Part shown: in pieces, positions 48,909 to 59,193 of the stretch
Layout: each line of letters opens with the position of its first letter
Position numbering within the stretch: position 1 is the stretch's first letter
Assembly (NCBI RefSeq): GCF_006171285.1
Contig: NZ_CP040889.1
Span: 2,728,001 to 2,792,000, forward strand
Source of the DNA: Leclercia adecarboxylata
Lineage (GTDB): Bacteria; Pseudomonadota; Gammaproteobacteria; Enterobacterales; Enterobacteriaceae
Direction: 5' to 3'
Length of the DNA stretch: 64,000 nucleotides
Made by a program: the position numbers and the translations under genes
The notes under the pieces: model-generated
Databases searched by the model: none
The model's input: the letters and a program-made list of their open reading frames with translations, nothing else
What the model was told of the DNA's origin: nothing

Positions 48909-48999
48909 GTTCAATTGTAGCACGTTAACAGTTTGATGAAATCATCGTAGCGGATTGCTAGCCTTTGTCACAAATTTTCAATAAACCAACTAGTTGCAG

Positions 49000-49017
49000 T
49001 TGTTTATTAATAAACAA
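49000..49017. promoter_or_regulatory. Perfect 18-bp AT palindrome in the arcA-lasT region
   Basis: TTGTTTATTAATAAACAA is a perfect palindrome in the 399-base gap 48854-49252, which has no gene apart from the upstream arcA promoters. It is about 235 bases before lasT and about 380 before arcA. It could be a regulator site; I do not recognise the motif. Confidence 0.4.
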
Positions 49018-49252
49018 GGTGAATCCAATGTCAACATTGAGCCTGAGAAACTATTATCATTATTAAACATAAGGATAAGCGTTGTTCTTTAACATTATCG
49101 CGTAAAGTTCATTCATGAAATAGTTTAGTGTTTTTAATTTGTAGTGAAACGCTATTTCGGTGATTTCTGTTGCAAATTTGTAAATTCGTGATGCGTAATA
49201 TGATGATGCCCATCACATTTTTATCGGCTAACTGCCTAAAAAGAGAGCGTAA

Positions 49253-49939
49253 ATGCATTTGTCTATCGTACTGGTTTCCCCAGCAAGAGCAGAGAATATC
49301 GGCGCCGCCGCACGGGCCATGAAGACCATGGGGTTTACCGATTTACGTATTGTCGCCAGTGAAGCGCACGCTGAGCCTGCGGCGCGTCGTGTCGCGCATG
49401 GATCGGGAGATATCCTCGATAATTTAACCACTTACGAAACGCTTGCCGACGCGCTGCACGATATTTCTTTTACCGTAGCGACGACCGCCCGCGGTCGCTC
49501 AAAGTTCCATTACTACGCCACGCCCGCTGAGCTGGTGCCTTTACTGGCAGAAAAAAGTCAGTGGCTGCCCAAAATGGCGCTGGTTTTTGGCCGCGAAGAT
49601 TCCGGCCTGACGAACGAGGAACTGGAACTTGCGGACGTGCTGACCGGCGTGCCGATGGTGGCAGATTATCCGTCGCTGAATTTGGGTCAGGCCGTGATGG
49701 TCTACTGCTATCAATTAGCATCCTTGATGCAAAACCCTGCTTCGCCTCCGGCTGAGGTGGATGAAAACCAACTTTCTGCCTTGCGTTCGCGCACTGAACG
49801 TCTGTTGACGTCGCTGAATGTCGCCGACGACCAAAAAATGGCGGAGTGGTTACAGCAGCGGTTGGGTCTGTTAGGACAGCGAGACACGGCAATGTTGCAC
49901 AGATTACTGCACGATATCGAAAAAAAACTGGCAGAGTAA
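49253..49939 (+). CDS. lasT: SpoU/TrmH-family tRNA/rRNA methyltransferase YjtD (LasT)
   Basis: The 228-residue protein matches E. coli YjtD (228). It has the SPOUT trefoil-knot motifs: SPARAENIGAAARAMKTMGF (motif 1), ALVFGREDSGLTNEEL (motif 2) and PSLNLGQAVMVYCYQL (motif 3). It is related to TrmJ, the 2'-O-methyltransferase for position 32 of tRNA; the true target is not established. It ends with a helical region, LGQRDTAMLHRLLHDIEKK. It stands alone before the thr operon. Confidence 0.9.
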   Translation: MHLSIVLVSPARAENIGAAARAMKTMGFTDLRIVASEAHAEPAARRVAHGSGDILDNLTTYETLADALHDISFTVATTARGRSKFHYYATPAELVPLLAEKSQWLPKMALVFGREDSGLTNEELELADVLTGVPMVADYPSLNLGQAVMVYCYQLASLMQNPASPPAEVDENQLSALRSRTERLLTSLNVADDQKMAEWLQQRLGLLGQRDTAMLHRLLHDIEKKLAE

Positions 49940-50151
49940 AACGCTGTCATAGTTTTTCGTTATGGTTGAATGCTCCAAAAAGTGAGCTGTACGCGGTCTG
50001 ATCTGGACGGAAATAAAAACTCAGGCAGAGAGACGTGAAAGGGCCGGAAAATGTGATCAAATTAGAAATTCGTTGACTTACCGGCAGGTTTGCTTTAACC
50101 AATAGAGTCAGACAGCACAGACAGATAAAAATTACAGAGTACACAACATCC

Positions 50152-50220
50152 ATGAAACGCATCAGCATCACCACCATTACCACAACCATCACCATTACCA
50201 CAGGTAACGGTGCGGGCTGA
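50152..50220 (+). CDS. thrL: thr operon leader peptide ThrL
   Basis: The 22-codon leader reads MKRISITTITTTITITTGNG..., with eight Thr and five Ile codons, and ends in TGA. Ribosome stalling at these codons when charged tRNA-Thr or tRNA-Ile is short prevents the attenuator hairpin. E. coli ThrL is 21 residues with four Ile; here one extra Ile codon is present. The AT-rich sequence 50073-50150 (TTGACTTACC... CAGATAAAAATTACAGAG) matches the E. coli thr promoter/leader region closely. Confidence 0.96.
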   Translation: MKRISITTITTTITITTGNGAG

Positions 50221-50238
50221 CGCGTACAGGAAACACAG

Positions 50239-50275
50239 AAAAAAGCCCGCACCTGAACAGTGCGGGCTTTTTTTT
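50239..50275 (+). terminator. Attenuator terminator of the thr operon
   Basis: AGCCCGCAC and GTGCGGGCT form a 9-bp stem flanked by AAAAAA and eight T residues, 18 bases past the thrL stop. This is the leader terminator, relieved when ribosomes stall in thrL. thrA begins 27 bases after the T-run. Confidence 0.95.
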
Positions 50276-50301
50276 CGACCAAAGATTACGAGGTAACAAC
50301 C

Positions 50302-52764
50302 ATGCGAGTGTTGAAGTTCGGCGGTACATCAGTGGCAAATGCAGAACGATTTCTGCGTGTTGCCGATATCCTGGAGAGTAATGCCAGGCAGGGGCAGGTG
50401 GCGACGGTACTCTCTGCCCCGGCTAAAATTACCAATCACCTGGTGGCGATGATTGAGAAAACCATCGGGGGTCAGGATGCGCTGGTGAACATCAGCGACG
50501 CTGAGCAGATTTTTGCCAGCCTGTTGCAGGGCCTGGCAGATGCACAACCTGGTTTTCCTCACGCCCAGCTCAAGGCCTTTGTTGAGCAAGAATTCGCCCA
50601 GATCAAACACGTTCTGCATGGTATCAGCCTGTTGGGGCAGTGCCCGGACAGCATTAACGCGGCGCTGATCTGCCGCGGTGAAAAACTCTCTATCGCCATC
50701 ATGGCGGGCCTGCTGGAAGCGCGCGGCCATAACGTCACGGTGATCGATCCCGTCGAAAAACTGCTCGCTGTTGGTCATTACCTCGAATCCACCGTAGATA
50801 TCGCCGAATCTACCCGCCGCATTGCGGCAGGCAAAATCCCTGCCGACCATATGATCCTGATGGCGGGCTTCACCGCCGGGAATGAGAAAGGGGAGCTGGT
50901 GGTGCTGGGCCGTAACGGCTCTGACTACTCCGCCGCCGTGCTGGCCGCCTGTCTGCGCGCCGACTGCTGTGAAATCTGGACCGACGTCGACGGCGTCTAT
51001 ACCTGCGACCCGCGCCAGGTGCCCGATGCCCGCCTGCTGAAGTCGATGTCTTATCAGGAAGCGATGGAGCTCTCCTACTTCGGCGCCAAAGTGCTTCACC
51101 CTCGTACCATCGCCCCTATCGCCCAGTTCCAGATCCCTTGCCTGATTAAAAATACCGGCAATCCGCAGGCGCCAGGTACGCTGATTGGCGCCAGCAGCAA
51201 TGAAGATGGGCTGCCGGTGAAAGGCATCTCCAACCTCAATAACATGGCGATGTTCAACGTCTCCGGGCCGGGCATGAAAGGCATGGTCGGCATGGCGGCG
51301 CGCGTGTTTGCGGCTATGTCGCGCAACGGTATCTCGGTGGTGCTCATCACCCAGTCCTCGTCTGAATACAGCATCAGCTTCTGCGTCCCACAGGTGGACT
51401 GCCTGCGTGCCCGCCGCGCGCTGGAAGAAGAGTTCTATCTGGAGCTGAAAGAAGAACTTCTGGAGCCGATGGCAATTCAGGAGCATCTGGCGATCATCTC
51501 CGTGGTGGGTGACGGCATGCGCACCCTGCGCGGCATCTCTGCGAAGTTCTTTGCCGCGCTGGCGCGGGCGAACATCAATATTGTCGCCATTGCCCAGGGC
51601 TCCTCGGAGCGTTCTATCTCCGTGGTGGTGAATAATGACGATGCCACTACCGGCGTGCGCGTGACGCACCAGATGCTGTTCAACACCGATCAGGTCATCG
51701 AGGTATTCCTGATTGGCGTCGGCGGCGTCGGTGGAGCGTTACTGGAGCAGCTTAAGCGCCAGCAGGAGTGGCTCAAGAAAAAGCATATCGACCTGCGCGT
51801 CTGCGGTATTGCCAACTCCAGAGCCCTGCTGACCAATGTCCACGGGCTAAATCTGGAGAACTGGCAGGCAGAGCTGGCGGAAGCGAAAGAGCCGTTTAAT
51901 CTTGGCCGCCTGATCCACCTTGTGAAAGAGTACCATCTGCTGAACCCGGTGATTGTCGACTGTACCTCCCATCAGGCGGTGGCCGATCAGTATGCCGACT
52001 TCCTGCGCGAAGGTTTCCACGTGGTGACGCCAAACAAAAAGGCCAACACCTCGTCGATGGATTACTACCATCAGATGCGCCATGCGGCGGCGAAATCACG
52101 GCGTAAGTTCCTGTATGACACCAACGTTGGTGCCGGGCTGCCGGTTATCGAAAACCTGCAAAACCTGCTCAATGCCGGTGATGAACTCCAGCGTTTTTCC
52201 GGCATCCTGTCGGGCTCGCTCTCCTTTATCTTTGGCAAGCTGGACGAGGGCATGAGCCTGTCGGAAGCGACCAAAGTGGCGCGTGAGCTGGGTTACACCG
52301 AACCCGACCCGCGTGACGATCTCTCCGGCATGGATGTGGCGCGCAAGCTGCTGATCCTCGCCCGCGAAACGGGCCGTGAGCTGGAGCTGTCGGATATCGT
52401 CATCGAACCGGTCCTGCCGGAAGGTTTTGACGACTCGGGCGATGTCGCGACTTTTATGGCTAACCTGCCGCAGCTGGATGACGCTTTTGCGTCCCGCGTC
52501 GCAAAAGCCCGTGATGAAGGCAAGGTATTGCGCTATGTTGGCAACATCGAAGAAGACGGCGTCTGCCGGGTCAAAGTCGCGGCGGTAGACGGTAACGATC
52601 CGCTGTTCAAAGTGAAAAATGGCGAAAACGCCCTCGCGTTTTACAGCCACTATTATCAGCCACTGCCGTTGGTCCTTCGCGGCTATGGCGCGGGGAACGA
52701 TGTTACGGCGGCGGGGGTGTTTGCCGATCTGCTGCGTACCCTGTCATGGAAGTTAGGAGTTTAA
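50302..52764 (+). CDS. thrA: Bifunctional aspartokinase I/homoserine dehydrogenase I ThrA
   Basis: The 820-residue protein has the length of E. coli ThrA. The N-terminal aspartokinase (about 1-250, starting [14 protein letters not shown]) is followed by two ACT domains (about 310-460) for threonine feedback. The C-terminal homoserine dehydrogenase starts with the NAD(P) motif [10 protein letters not shown] near 475 and includes TPNKKANT. It catalyses the first and third steps of the aspartate-to-threonine path. The ATG at 50302 has ACGAGGTAA upstream; an in-frame extension to 50260 lies in the attenuator. Confidence 0.97.
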   Translation: MRVLKFGGTSVANAERFLRVADILESNARQGQVATVLSAPAKITNHLVAMIEKTIGGQDALVNISDAEQIFASLLQGLADAQPGFPHAQLKAFVEQEFAQIKHVLHGISLLGQCPDSINAALICRGEKLSIAIMAGLLEARGHNVTVIDPVEKLLAVGHYLESTVDIAESTRRIAAGKIPADHMILMAGFTAGNEKGELVVLGRNGSDYSAAVLAACLRADCCEIWTDVDGVYTCDPRQVPDARLLKSMSYQEAMELSYFGAKVLHPRTIAPIAQFQIPCLIKNTGNPQAPGTLIGASSNEDGLPVKGISNLNNMAMFNVSGPGMKGMVGMAARVFAAMSRNGISVVLITQSSSEYSISFCVPQVDCLRARRALEEEFYLELKEELLEPMAIQEHLAIISVVGDGMRTLRGISAKFFAALARANINIVAIAQGSSERSISVVVNNDDATTGVRVTHQMLFNTDQVIEVFLIGVGGVGGALLEQLKRQQEWLKKKHIDLRVCGIANSRALLTNVHGLNLENWQAELAEAKEPFNLGRLIHLVKEYHLLNPVIVDCTSHQAVADQYADFLREGFHVVTPNKKANTSSMDYYHQMRHAAAKSRRKFLYDTNVGAGLPVIENLQNLLNAGDELQRFSGILSGSLSFIFGKLDEGMSLSEATKVARELGYTEPDPRDDLSGMDVARKLLILARETGRELELSDIVIEPVLPEGFDDSGDVATFMANLPQLDDAFASRVAKARDEGKVLRYVGNIEEDGVCRVKVAAVDGNDPLFKVKNGENALAFYSHYYQPLPLVLRGYGAGNDVTAAGVFADLLRTLSWKLGV

Positions 52765-52765
52765 C

Positions 52766-53695
52766 ATGGTCAAAGTTTATGCCCCGGCTTCCAGCGCCAA
52801 TATGAGCGTCGGGTTTGATGTGCTGGGCGCGGCGGTGACGCCGGTGAATGGCGCATTGCTGGGTGATACGGTTACGGTAGAGGCCGCGGAGAGCTTCAGT
52901 CTGAACAACGTCGGGCGTTTCGCCAGCAAGCTGCCGACCGACCCGCGCGAGAATATTGTCTATCAGTGCTGGGAGCGTTTTTGTCAGGAGATCGGTAAAA
53001 ACGTGCCGGTCGCCATGACGCTGGAAAAAAGCATGCCGATTGGCTCCGGGCTGGGTTCGAGCGCCTGTTCGGTGGTCGCCGGGCTGGTGGCGATGAACGA
53101 ACATTGCGGCAAACCGCTGAATAACACCCGTCTGCTGGCCCTGATGGGCGAGCTGGAAGGGCGCATCTCCGGCAGCATTCATTATGATAACGTCGCCCCT
53201 TGTTTCCTGGGCGGTATGCAGCTGATGATTGAAGAGAACGGCATCATCAGCCAGCAGGTGCCAGGCTTTGACGAGTGGCTGTGGGTACTGGCGTATCCGG
53301 GCATTAAAGTGTCGACCGCGGAAGCGCGCGCCATTCTGCCGGCGCAGTATCGCCGTCAGGACTGCATCGCGCACGGTCGTCATCTGGCGGGCTTTATTCA
53401 TGCCTGCTATACCCGTCAGCCGCTTCTGGCGGCAAAACTGATGAAAGATGTTATTGCTGAGCCGTACCGCACCAAACTGCTGCCTGGCTTCAATGAAGCC
53501 CGCAGCGCCGCGCTGGATATCGGCGCGCTGGCCTGCGGTATTTCCGGTTCCGGGCCAACCCTGTTTGCGCTCTGCGACAAGCCGGATACGGCTGAGCGGG
53601 TTGCGGGTTGGCTGGAGAAAAACTACCTGCAAAATCAGGAAGGCTTTGTTCATATTTGCCGTCTGGATACGGCGGGCGCACGAGTACTGGGATAA
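52766..53695 (+). CDS. thrB: Homoserine kinase ThrB
   Basis: The 309-residue GHMP-family kinase has the length of E. coli ThrB. The ATP-binding motif is [19 protein letters not shown] near residue 90, and a C-terminal [12 protein letters not shown] motif is present. It phosphorylates homoserine. The ATG follows GGAG and is one base after the thrA stop, so translation is coupled. thrC begins three bases after its stop. Confidence 0.97.
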   Translation: MVKVYAPASSANMSVGFDVLGAAVTPVNGALLGDTVTVEAAESFSLNNVGRFASKLPTDPRENIVYQCWERFCQEIGKNVPVAMTLEKSMPIGSGLGSSACSVVAGLVAMNEHCGKPLNNTRLLALMGELEGRISGSIHYDNVAPCFLGGMQLMIEENGIISQQVPGFDEWLWVLAYPGIKVSTAEARAILPAQYRRQDCIAHGRHLAGFIHACYTRQPLLAAKLMKDVIAEPYRTKLLPGFNEARSAALDIGALACGISGSGPTLFALCDKPDTAERVAGWLEKNYLQNQEGFVHICRLDTAGARVLG

Positions 53696-53698
53696 ACG

Positions 53699-54985
53699 AT
53701 GAAACTCTACAATCTTAAAGATCATAACGAGCAGGTAAGCTTTGCACAGGCCGTAACGCAGGGGCTGGGCAAAAACCAGGGGCTGTTCTTCCCGCACGAC
53801 CTGCCGGAATTCGGTCTGACCGAAATCGACGACATGCTGAAGCAGGATTTCGTCACCCGCAGCACCAAAATTCTCTCTGCCTTTATCGGCGACGAGATCC
53901 CGCAGGAACTGCTGGAAGAGCGCGTCCGCGCGGCCTTTGCCTTCCCGGCACCGGTAAGCCAGGTGGAGCCGGACGTTGGCTGTCTTGAGCTGTTCCACGG
54001 CCCGACGCTGGCCTTTAAAGATTTCGGCGGCCGCTTTATGGCGCAGATGCTGACCCACATCAGCGGCGATAAGCCGGTGACCATCCTGACGGCCACCTCC
54101 GGCGATACCGGTGCGGCGGTTGCGCATGCCTTCTACGGCCTGAAAAACGTCCGCGTGGTGATCCTCTATCCGCAGGGGAAAATCAGCCCGCTGCAGGAAA
54201 AACTGTTCTGTACTCTCGGCGGCAACATTGAAACCGTCGCCATCGACGGCGATTTCGATGCCTGTCAGGCGCTGGTTAAGCAGGCCTTCGATGATGAAGA
54301 GCTGAAGGTGGCGCTGGGTCTGAACTCCGCGAACTCCATCAATATCAGCCGCCTGCTGGCGCAGATCTGCTACTACTTCGAAGCGGTGGCCCAGTTGCCG
54401 CAGGAAGCGCGTAACCAGCTGGTGATCTCGGTGCCGAGCGGCAACTTTGGCGACCTGACCGCAGGCCTGCTGGCGAAATCTCTGGGCCTGCCGGTGAAAC
54501 GCTTTATCGCCGCCACCAACGCCAACGACACCGTTCCGCGCTTCCTGAAAGAGGGCAAGTGGACGCCAAACGTTACGCAGGCCACCCTGTCTAACGCGAT
54601 GGATGTATCCCAGCCTAACAACTGGCCGCGTGTGGAAGAGCTGTTCCGCCGTAAAATCTGGCGTCTGAACGAACTGGGCTACGCGGCGGTGACCGACGAA
54701 ACCACCAAAGAGACCATGCGTGAGCTGAAGCAGGTGGGTTATACCTCTGAACCGCACGCTGCGGTAGCCTATCGTGCCCTGCGCGATCAGCTGAACCCGG
54801 GCGAGTACGGCCTGTTCCTCGGCACGGCGCATCCGGCGAAGTTCAAAGAGAGCGTGGACGAGATCCTCGGTGAATCTCTGCCGCTGCCGAAAGAGCTGGC
54901 CGAGCGCGCCGATCTGCCGCTGCTGTCGCACAACCTGCCGGCCGATTTTGCTGCGCTGCGTAAGTTGATGATGACCCGCGGGTAA
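53699..54985 (+). CDS. thrC: Threonine synthase ThrC
   Basis: The 428-residue PLP enzyme has the length of E. coli ThrC. The PLP lysine is K107 in TLAFKDFGGRF, and the phosphate-binding loop is TATSGDTGAAVAHAFYG. It converts O-phosphohomoserine to threonine. It ends the thrLABC operon; a BIME and a terminator follow. Confidence 0.97.
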   Translation: MKLYNLKDHNEQVSFAQAVTQGLGKNQGLFFPHDLPEFGLTEIDDMLKQDFVTRSTKILSAFIGDEIPQELLEERVRAAFAFPAPVSQVEPDVGCLELFHGPTLAFKDFGGRFMAQMLTHISGDKPVTILTATSGDTGAAVAHAFYGLKNVRVVILYPQGKISPLQEKLFCTLGGNIETVAIDGDFDACQALVKQAFDDEELKVALGLNSANSINISRLLAQICYYFEAVAQLPQEARNQLVISVPSGNFGDLTAGLLAKSLGLPVKRFIAATNANDTVPRFLKEGKWTPNVTQATLSNAMDVSQPNNWPRVEELFRRKIWRLNELGYAAVTDETTKETMRELKQVGYTSEPHAAVAYRALRDQLNPGEYGLFLGTAHPAKFKESVDEILGESLPLPKELAERADLPLLSHNLPADFAALRKLMMTRG

Positions 54986-54994
54986 GCGCTTTTT

Positions 54995-55069
54995 GCCGGG
55001 TGGCGGCTTCGCCTTACCCGGCCTACACGAGCTCGAGTTGTAGGCCCGGCAAGCACCGCGCCGCCGGGC
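54995..55069. repeat. BIME after thrC
   Basis: GCCGGGTGGCGGCTTCGCCT then TACCCGGCCTAC faces GTAGGCCCGGCAAGCACCGC then GCCGCCGGGC. They are inverted REP units separated by ACGAGCTCGAGTT, just after the thrC stop. Confidence 0.85.
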
Positions 55070-55086
55070 ATCAGGCCGCACAATCC

Positions 55087-55120
55087 AGCCGGGTACGCCT
55101 CTGCGCCACCCGGCTTTTTT
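55087..55120 (+). terminator. Terminator of the thr operon
   Basis: AGCCGGGT and ACCCGGCT pair around a 13-base loop (itself partly REP-like) and are followed by TTTTTT. The remaining 55121-55278 is AT-rich, should carry the yaaX promoter, and has no other visible feature. Confidence 0.8.
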
Positions 55121-55278
55121 ATGAAGAAATTAAGGAGAAAAATAGCAGGGAAAAAGTAGAAATTCCCAATAAATGCGGTCACTTACAGAATAGGATTGCA
55201 GAGAATAACATCCTCCATGCCCCTCACGTAATCTCCTTACATCGGCCCACAACGGGCAGGATTAATAAGGAGTAACCT

Positions 55279-55566
55279 ATGTCTAAACTGAAACCTGTGC
55301 TTATCGCGCTTTCTCTGATGCTGGTGGCTCCGATGGCGGTTCAGGCCTCTGAAATCACCCTGGTTCCGGCGGTCAAATTACAGATTGGCGATCGGGATAA
55401 ACAGGGACACTACTGGGATGGCGGCCGCTGGCGCGACCATGACTGGTGGAAGTCACATTATGAGTGGCGGGACAACCGCTGGCACCCGCATGATGAACAT
55501 CATGATAATCGCCACAACGATCGTCATGACGATCACCGTCCGGGACCGGGCTGGAAGCATCATTAA
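55279..55566 (+). CDS. yaaX: Secreted histidine-rich DUF2502 protein YaaX
   Basis: The 95-residue protein has a signal peptide ([16 protein letters not shown]) and the family core [20 protein letters not shown]. Its tail is very rich in His, Asp, Arg and Asn ([20 protein letters not shown]). It matches E. coli YaaX (98 residues), but the tail differs, being Asp/Asn-rich here and Pro-rich in K-12. It is probably periplasmic. The tail could bind metal ions; this is inference. The ribosome binding site is AAGGAGTAA. Confidence 0.9.
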   Translation: MSKLKPVLIALSLMLVAPMAVQASEITLVPAVKLQIGDRDKQGHYWDGGRWRDHDWWKSHYEWRDNRWHPHDEHHDNRHNDRHDDHRPGPGWKHH

Positions 55567-55567
55567 C

Positions 55568-55592
55568 AAAACCCCGCCAGGTGGCGGGGTTT
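55568..55592. terminator. Bidirectional terminator between yaaX and yaaA
   Basis: AAAACCCCGCCA-GG-TGGCGGGGTTT has a 9-bp GC-rich stem with A and T ends, between the convergent stops. Confidence 0.85.
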
Positions 55593-55596
55593 CGCA

Positions 55597-56370
55597 TTAC
55601 TGCTCGTGACGCTTAAAGACCAACTCGCCTTTTCCTGAAGCTTCTTCATCAAAGAAATAACCTTCGCTGTTAAAGGCGGTCAGTTGCTCTGGCTTCGTCA
55701 GGCGATTTTCAATGATGTAGCGGCTCATCAGTCCACGCGCCTTCTTGGCATAGAAGCTGATGACTTTAAACTTGCCGTTTTTCTCGTCGAGGAAGACCGG
55801 CTTAATAATCTCTGCATTCAGCTTCTTCGGTTTGACGGCTTTGAAATACTCATCCGACGCCAGATTGATGACAATGTTGTCACCCTGGACTTCCAGGGCA
55901 TCGTTCAGCTTGTTGGTGATGGTCTCGCCCCAGAACTGATAGAGATCTTTCCCTTTCGCATTTTCCAGGCGGATCCCCATCTCCAGACGGTAAGGCTGCA
56001 TCAGATCCAGCGGGCGCAGCACGCCGTACAGGGCGGAGAGCATACGCAAATGCTGCTGGGCGAAATCAAAATCCGCTTCGCTAAAGGTTTCTGCCTGCAG
56101 GCCAGTGTAGACGTCGCCTTTGAAGGCCAGAATCGCCTGACGCGCATTCGACGGCGTGAAATCCGGCTGCCAGTCGTGAAAACGGGTGGCATTGAGATCC
56201 GCCAGCTTGTCACTGATGCTCATCAGGGTCGCAATTTGCGGGGCCGAAAGCTTACGCGCTTCGCGGATCAGCTGTTGCGAATGATCCAGCAGTTCCGGCT
56301 GGGTATAGCGCCCGGTGGCAAGTGGGCTCTGGTAGTCGAGCGTTTTAGCAGGTGAAATCAGAATCAGCAT
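55597..56370 (-). CDS. yaaA: Peroxide stress protein YaaA
   Basis: The 257-residue protein matches E. coli YaaA (258), starting [20 protein letters not shown]. In E. coli it belongs to the OxyR regulon and lowers intracellular free iron, which limits Fenton damage. The fold contains a helix-hairpin-helix element and binds DNA in the known structure. The ribosome binding site is AAGGA. It stands alone, convergent with yaaX. Confidence 0.95.
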   Translation of the reverse strand: MLILISPAKTLDYQSPLATGRYTQPELLDHSQQLIREARKLSAPQIATLMSISDKLADLNATRFHDWQPDFTPSNARQAILAFKGDVYTGLQAETFSEADFDFAQQHLRMLSALYGVLRPLDLMQPYRLEMGIRLENAKGKDLYQFWGETITNKLNDALEVQGDNIVINLASDEYFKAVKPKKLNAEIIKPVFLDEKNGKFKVISFYAKKARGLMSRYIIENRLTKPEQLTAFNSEGYFFDEEASGKGELVFKRHEQ

Positions 56371-56436
56371 ATCCAGTCCTTGCAGGGGAAGTGGTGCGAC
56401 TTTATCAAAAAAACCGCCTCGAGTGATCGATGGCTG

Positions 56437-57867
56437 TTATCGACGCGGCAAATCATCCCAGGCGCCGGGAGCAAGCTGCTCTTCAATTTCGGGATAACGC
56501 GAGACGTCGAAAACCGGCTGAACCCCGAGCTTGCGCTGGCGCAGATAGTCCCGGGCGATCAGGGTCACCACCGGGGAGAGCAGCAGGATGGCCGTCAGGT
56601 TAGTGATCGCCATCAGCGCCATGATGATATCCGCCAGCTGCCAGACCGTCGGCAGGCTCAGCAGCGATCCGAGCAGCACCATCACCGCAATGCCGCCCCG
56701 CAACAGCCAGCGCGAGCGCCGGGCATCAGGGTGCAAAAAGAGCAGGTTGTTTTCGGCATAAATGTAATTCACCACAATTGAGCTGAAGGCGAACAGGATG
56801 ATGATGAATCCCACGAATCCGGCGCCCCAGCCTCCGGTCAGATTTATCAGCGCCTGCTGTATTATCTGTATGCCTGCGGTATCTGCCGGGAGATCCACCG
56901 GGCCTGCCAGCAGCACAATCATGGCGCTGGCGGTACAGATGATGATGGTATCGACGAATACGCCGATCATCTGCACGATCCCCTGGGAGGCCGGGTGAGG
57001 GGGCCAGGACGCGGCAGCTGCGGCGGCATTGGGGGTTGAGCCCATACCCGCTTCGTTGGAAAACATGCCGCGCTGAAAACCTGCCGTCAGGGCCTGACTC
57101 AGGGTGTAGCCCAGCGCTCCGGCAGCCGCTTCGCGCCAGCCAAAGGCGCTTTTAAAGATCAGGTTGAAAACCGCCGGTAACTGTTCGGCATGCCAGGCAC
57201 AGATAAGCAGGCTGGCCATCACCCACAGCAGCGCCATCACCGGCACCATCCACTGCATCAGCCTGGCGACGCCTTTAATACCGGTGACGACCACCACCAG
57301 GGTGAGCGCGGCCAGCGTGCCGCCGGTCAGGATCTCAGGGCAATCGAAGGCAAAGCGCAGCGCGTGGGCGACAGAGTGGGCCTGAACGGTGTTGAAAATG
57401 AGACCGTAGGCGACGAGCAAAAAGATCGAAAACAGCACGCCCATCCAGCGCATGCCGAGGCCCCGGGCCATATACCAGGCCGGGCCGCCGCGAAACTGCC
57501 CCTGTTTATCCGCTTCTTTATACAGCTGCGCTAACGAGCACTCCGCGAAGGAGGTCGCCATGCCGATAATGGCGGTCATCCACATCCAGAATATTGCCCC
57601 TGGACCACCGGCGGAGATCGCCAGCGCGACCCCGGCTAAATTCCCGCTGCCGACCCGGGCCGCCAGGCTGGTGCAGAGCGCCTGGAACGAGGTTAAACCT
57701 CCCGGCTGGGGGCTCAGGCTATTTTTCAGATTCTTTCGCAGTTGGGGAATAGAGCGAAACTGAATAAAGCCGCTGCGAACGGTGAACCAGATACCTGCTG
57801 CAAAAAGCAGGTAAATCATCATCGAACCCCACAGGACTTCATTAATAAACGACAGATAATCAGGCAT
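56437..57867 (-). CDS. yaaJ: Sodium:alanine symporter family transporter YaaJ
   Basis: The 476-residue membrane protein has the length of E. coli YaaJ. It has about eleven hydrophobic segments and the AGCS-family motifs GGLTSFQALCTSLAARVGSGN, WMWMTAIIGMATSF and FSNEAGMGSTPNAAA. It would import alanine or glycine with sodium. The ATG at 57867 follows GAGGGA; an in-frame extension to 57891 is unlike the family. No terminator is obvious before yaaA, 67 bases downstream. Confidence 0.93.
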   Translation of the reverse strand: MPDYLSFINEVLWGSMMIYLLFAAGIWFTVRSGFIQFRSIPQLRKNLKNSLSPQPGGLTSFQALCTSLAARVGSGNLAGVALAISAGGPGAIFWMWMTAIIGMATSFAECSLAQLYKEADKQGQFRGGPAWYMARGLGMRWMGVLFSIFLLVAYGLIFNTVQAHSVAHALRFAFDCPEILTGGTLAALTLVVVVTGIKGVARLMQWMVPVMALLWVMASLLICAWHAEQLPAVFNLIFKSAFGWREAAAGALGYTLSQALTAGFQRGMFSNEAGMGSTPNAAAAAASWPPHPASQGIVQMIGVFVDTIIICTASAMIVLLAGPVDLPADTAGIQIIQQALINLTGGWGAGFVGFIIILFAFSSIVVNYIYAENNLLFLHPDARRSRWLLRGGIAVMVLLGSLLSLPTVWQLADIIMALMAITNLTAILLLSPVVTLIARDYLRQRKLGVQPVFDVSRYPEIEEQLAPGAWDDLPRR

Positions 57868-58128
57868 TAACGTCCCTCTTGTTGATGCCAAAGTGAATAG
57901 GTAATCGTTTCGAATGATTGGGCAAACAGTTAATTAGCAGCCAATTAATTTGAGGAGTTTATCACAGTATTCTTCAGCGCATTGTCTGCGGTTGCGCTGA
58001 CATTCCGTCGTGTTATCATCAGGGCAGACCGGTTACATCCCCCTAACAAGTAAACCTGTCATTTTTCCGTTTCTGGCATCCTGCTGGTAACGCGAATTAT
58101 CCAGGGCAAGTTAAAGAGAAACACTATC

Positions 58129-59082
58129 ATGACGGATAAATTAACCTCCCTTCGTCAGTTCACGACTGTTGTCGCTGACACCGGAGATATCGCGGCAATG
58201 AAGTTGTACCAGCCGCAGGATGCCACAACGAACCCTTCTCTGATCCTTAACGCTGCACAGATCCCTGAATACCGCAAACTGATTGATGAGGCTGTTGCCT
58301 GGGCGAAAAGCCAGAGCGATTCCCGCGATCAGCAGGTTGTTGATGCGACCGACAAACTGGCCGTTAACATTGGTCTGGAGATCCTGAAGCTGGTTCCGGG
58401 CCGTATCTCTACCGAAGTGGATGCGCGTCTGTCCTACGACACCGAAGCGTCCATCGCTAAAGCCAAACGCCTGATCAAACTGTACAACGATGCTGGCATC
58501 AGCAACGACCGTATCCTGATCAAACTGGCTTCCACCTGGCAGGGCATCCGCGCTGCAGAACAGCTGGAAAAAGAAGGCATCAACTGTAACCTGACCCTGC
58601 TGTTCTCCTTCGCGCAGGCGCGCGCATGTGCAGAAGCGGGCGTGTTCCTGATCTCTCCATTCGTGGGCCGTATTCTGGACTGGTACAAATCCAATACTGA
58701 TAAGAAAGAGTACGCGGCAGCTGAAGATCCGGGCGTGGTTTCCGTTACCGAGATTTACGAATACTACAAGCAGCACGGCTATGAAACCGTGGTGATGGGC
58801 GCAAGCTTCCGTAACGTGGGCGAGATCCTGGAACTGGCTGGCTGTGACCGCCTGACCATCGCACCTGCGCTGCTGAAAGAGCTGGCTGAAAGCGAAGGCG
58901 CAATCGAGCGTAAGCTGAGCTTCAGCGGCGAAGTGAAAGCCCGTCCAGAGCGCATCACTGAATCCGAGTTCCTGTGGCAGCACAACCAGGATCCAATGGC
59001 GGTAGACAAACTGGCGGACGGTATCCGTAAGTTTGCAATCGACCAGGAAAAACTGGAAAAAATGATCGGCGAACTGCTGTAA
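58129..59082 (+). CDS. talB: Transaldolase B
   Basis: The 317-residue TIM-barrel enzyme has the length of E. coli TalB. The Schiff-base lysine is K132 in [11 protein letters not shown], and TTNPSLIL and [11 protein letters not shown] are the class I transaldolase signatures. It exchanges dihydroxyacetone units in the pentose phosphate pathway. The 261-base gap upstream, shared with yaaJ, should hold both promoters. A long hairpin follows the stop. Confidence 0.97.
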   Translation: MTDKLTSLRQFTTVVADTGDIAAMKLYQPQDATTNPSLILNAAQIPEYRKLIDEAVAWAKSQSDSRDQQVVDATDKLAVNIGLEILKLVPGRISTEVDARLSYDTEASIAKAKRLIKLYNDAGISNDRILIKLASTWQGIRAAEQLEKEGINCNLTLLFSFAQARACAEAGVFLISPFVGRILDWYKSNTDKKEYAAAEDPGVVSVTEIYEYYKQHGYETVVMGASFRNVGEILELAGCDRLTIAPALLKELAESEGAIERKLSFSGEVKARPERITESEFLWQHNQDPMAVDKLADGIRKFAIDQEKLEKMIGELL

Positions 59083-59090
59083 TCATTCTG

Positions 59091-59114
59091 GCGTGACCGG
59101 GCTCCCGGTCACGC
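59091..59114 (+). terminator. Long hairpin after talB
   Basis: GCGTGACCGGG and CCCGGTCACGC form a perfect 11-bp stem with only a 2-base loop, eight bases past the talB stop. The tail (TACCTCTCTC) has no T-run, so termination may be partial. Confidence 0.65.
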
Positions 59115-59193
59115 TACCTCTCTCGTATCCTGTCTCAATCTCTTTCCTGCGTGTATCATTCTCCTCAATCTGTATTGTTTGAATGGAATGAAT

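Noticed and set aside
52703..55081. 792-codon open frame antisense to thrB and thrC
   Set aside because: It lies wholly opposite well-matched threonine genes. Its translation is Arg/Gln/His-rich, as expected for antisense of GC-rich codons, and it resembles no known family.
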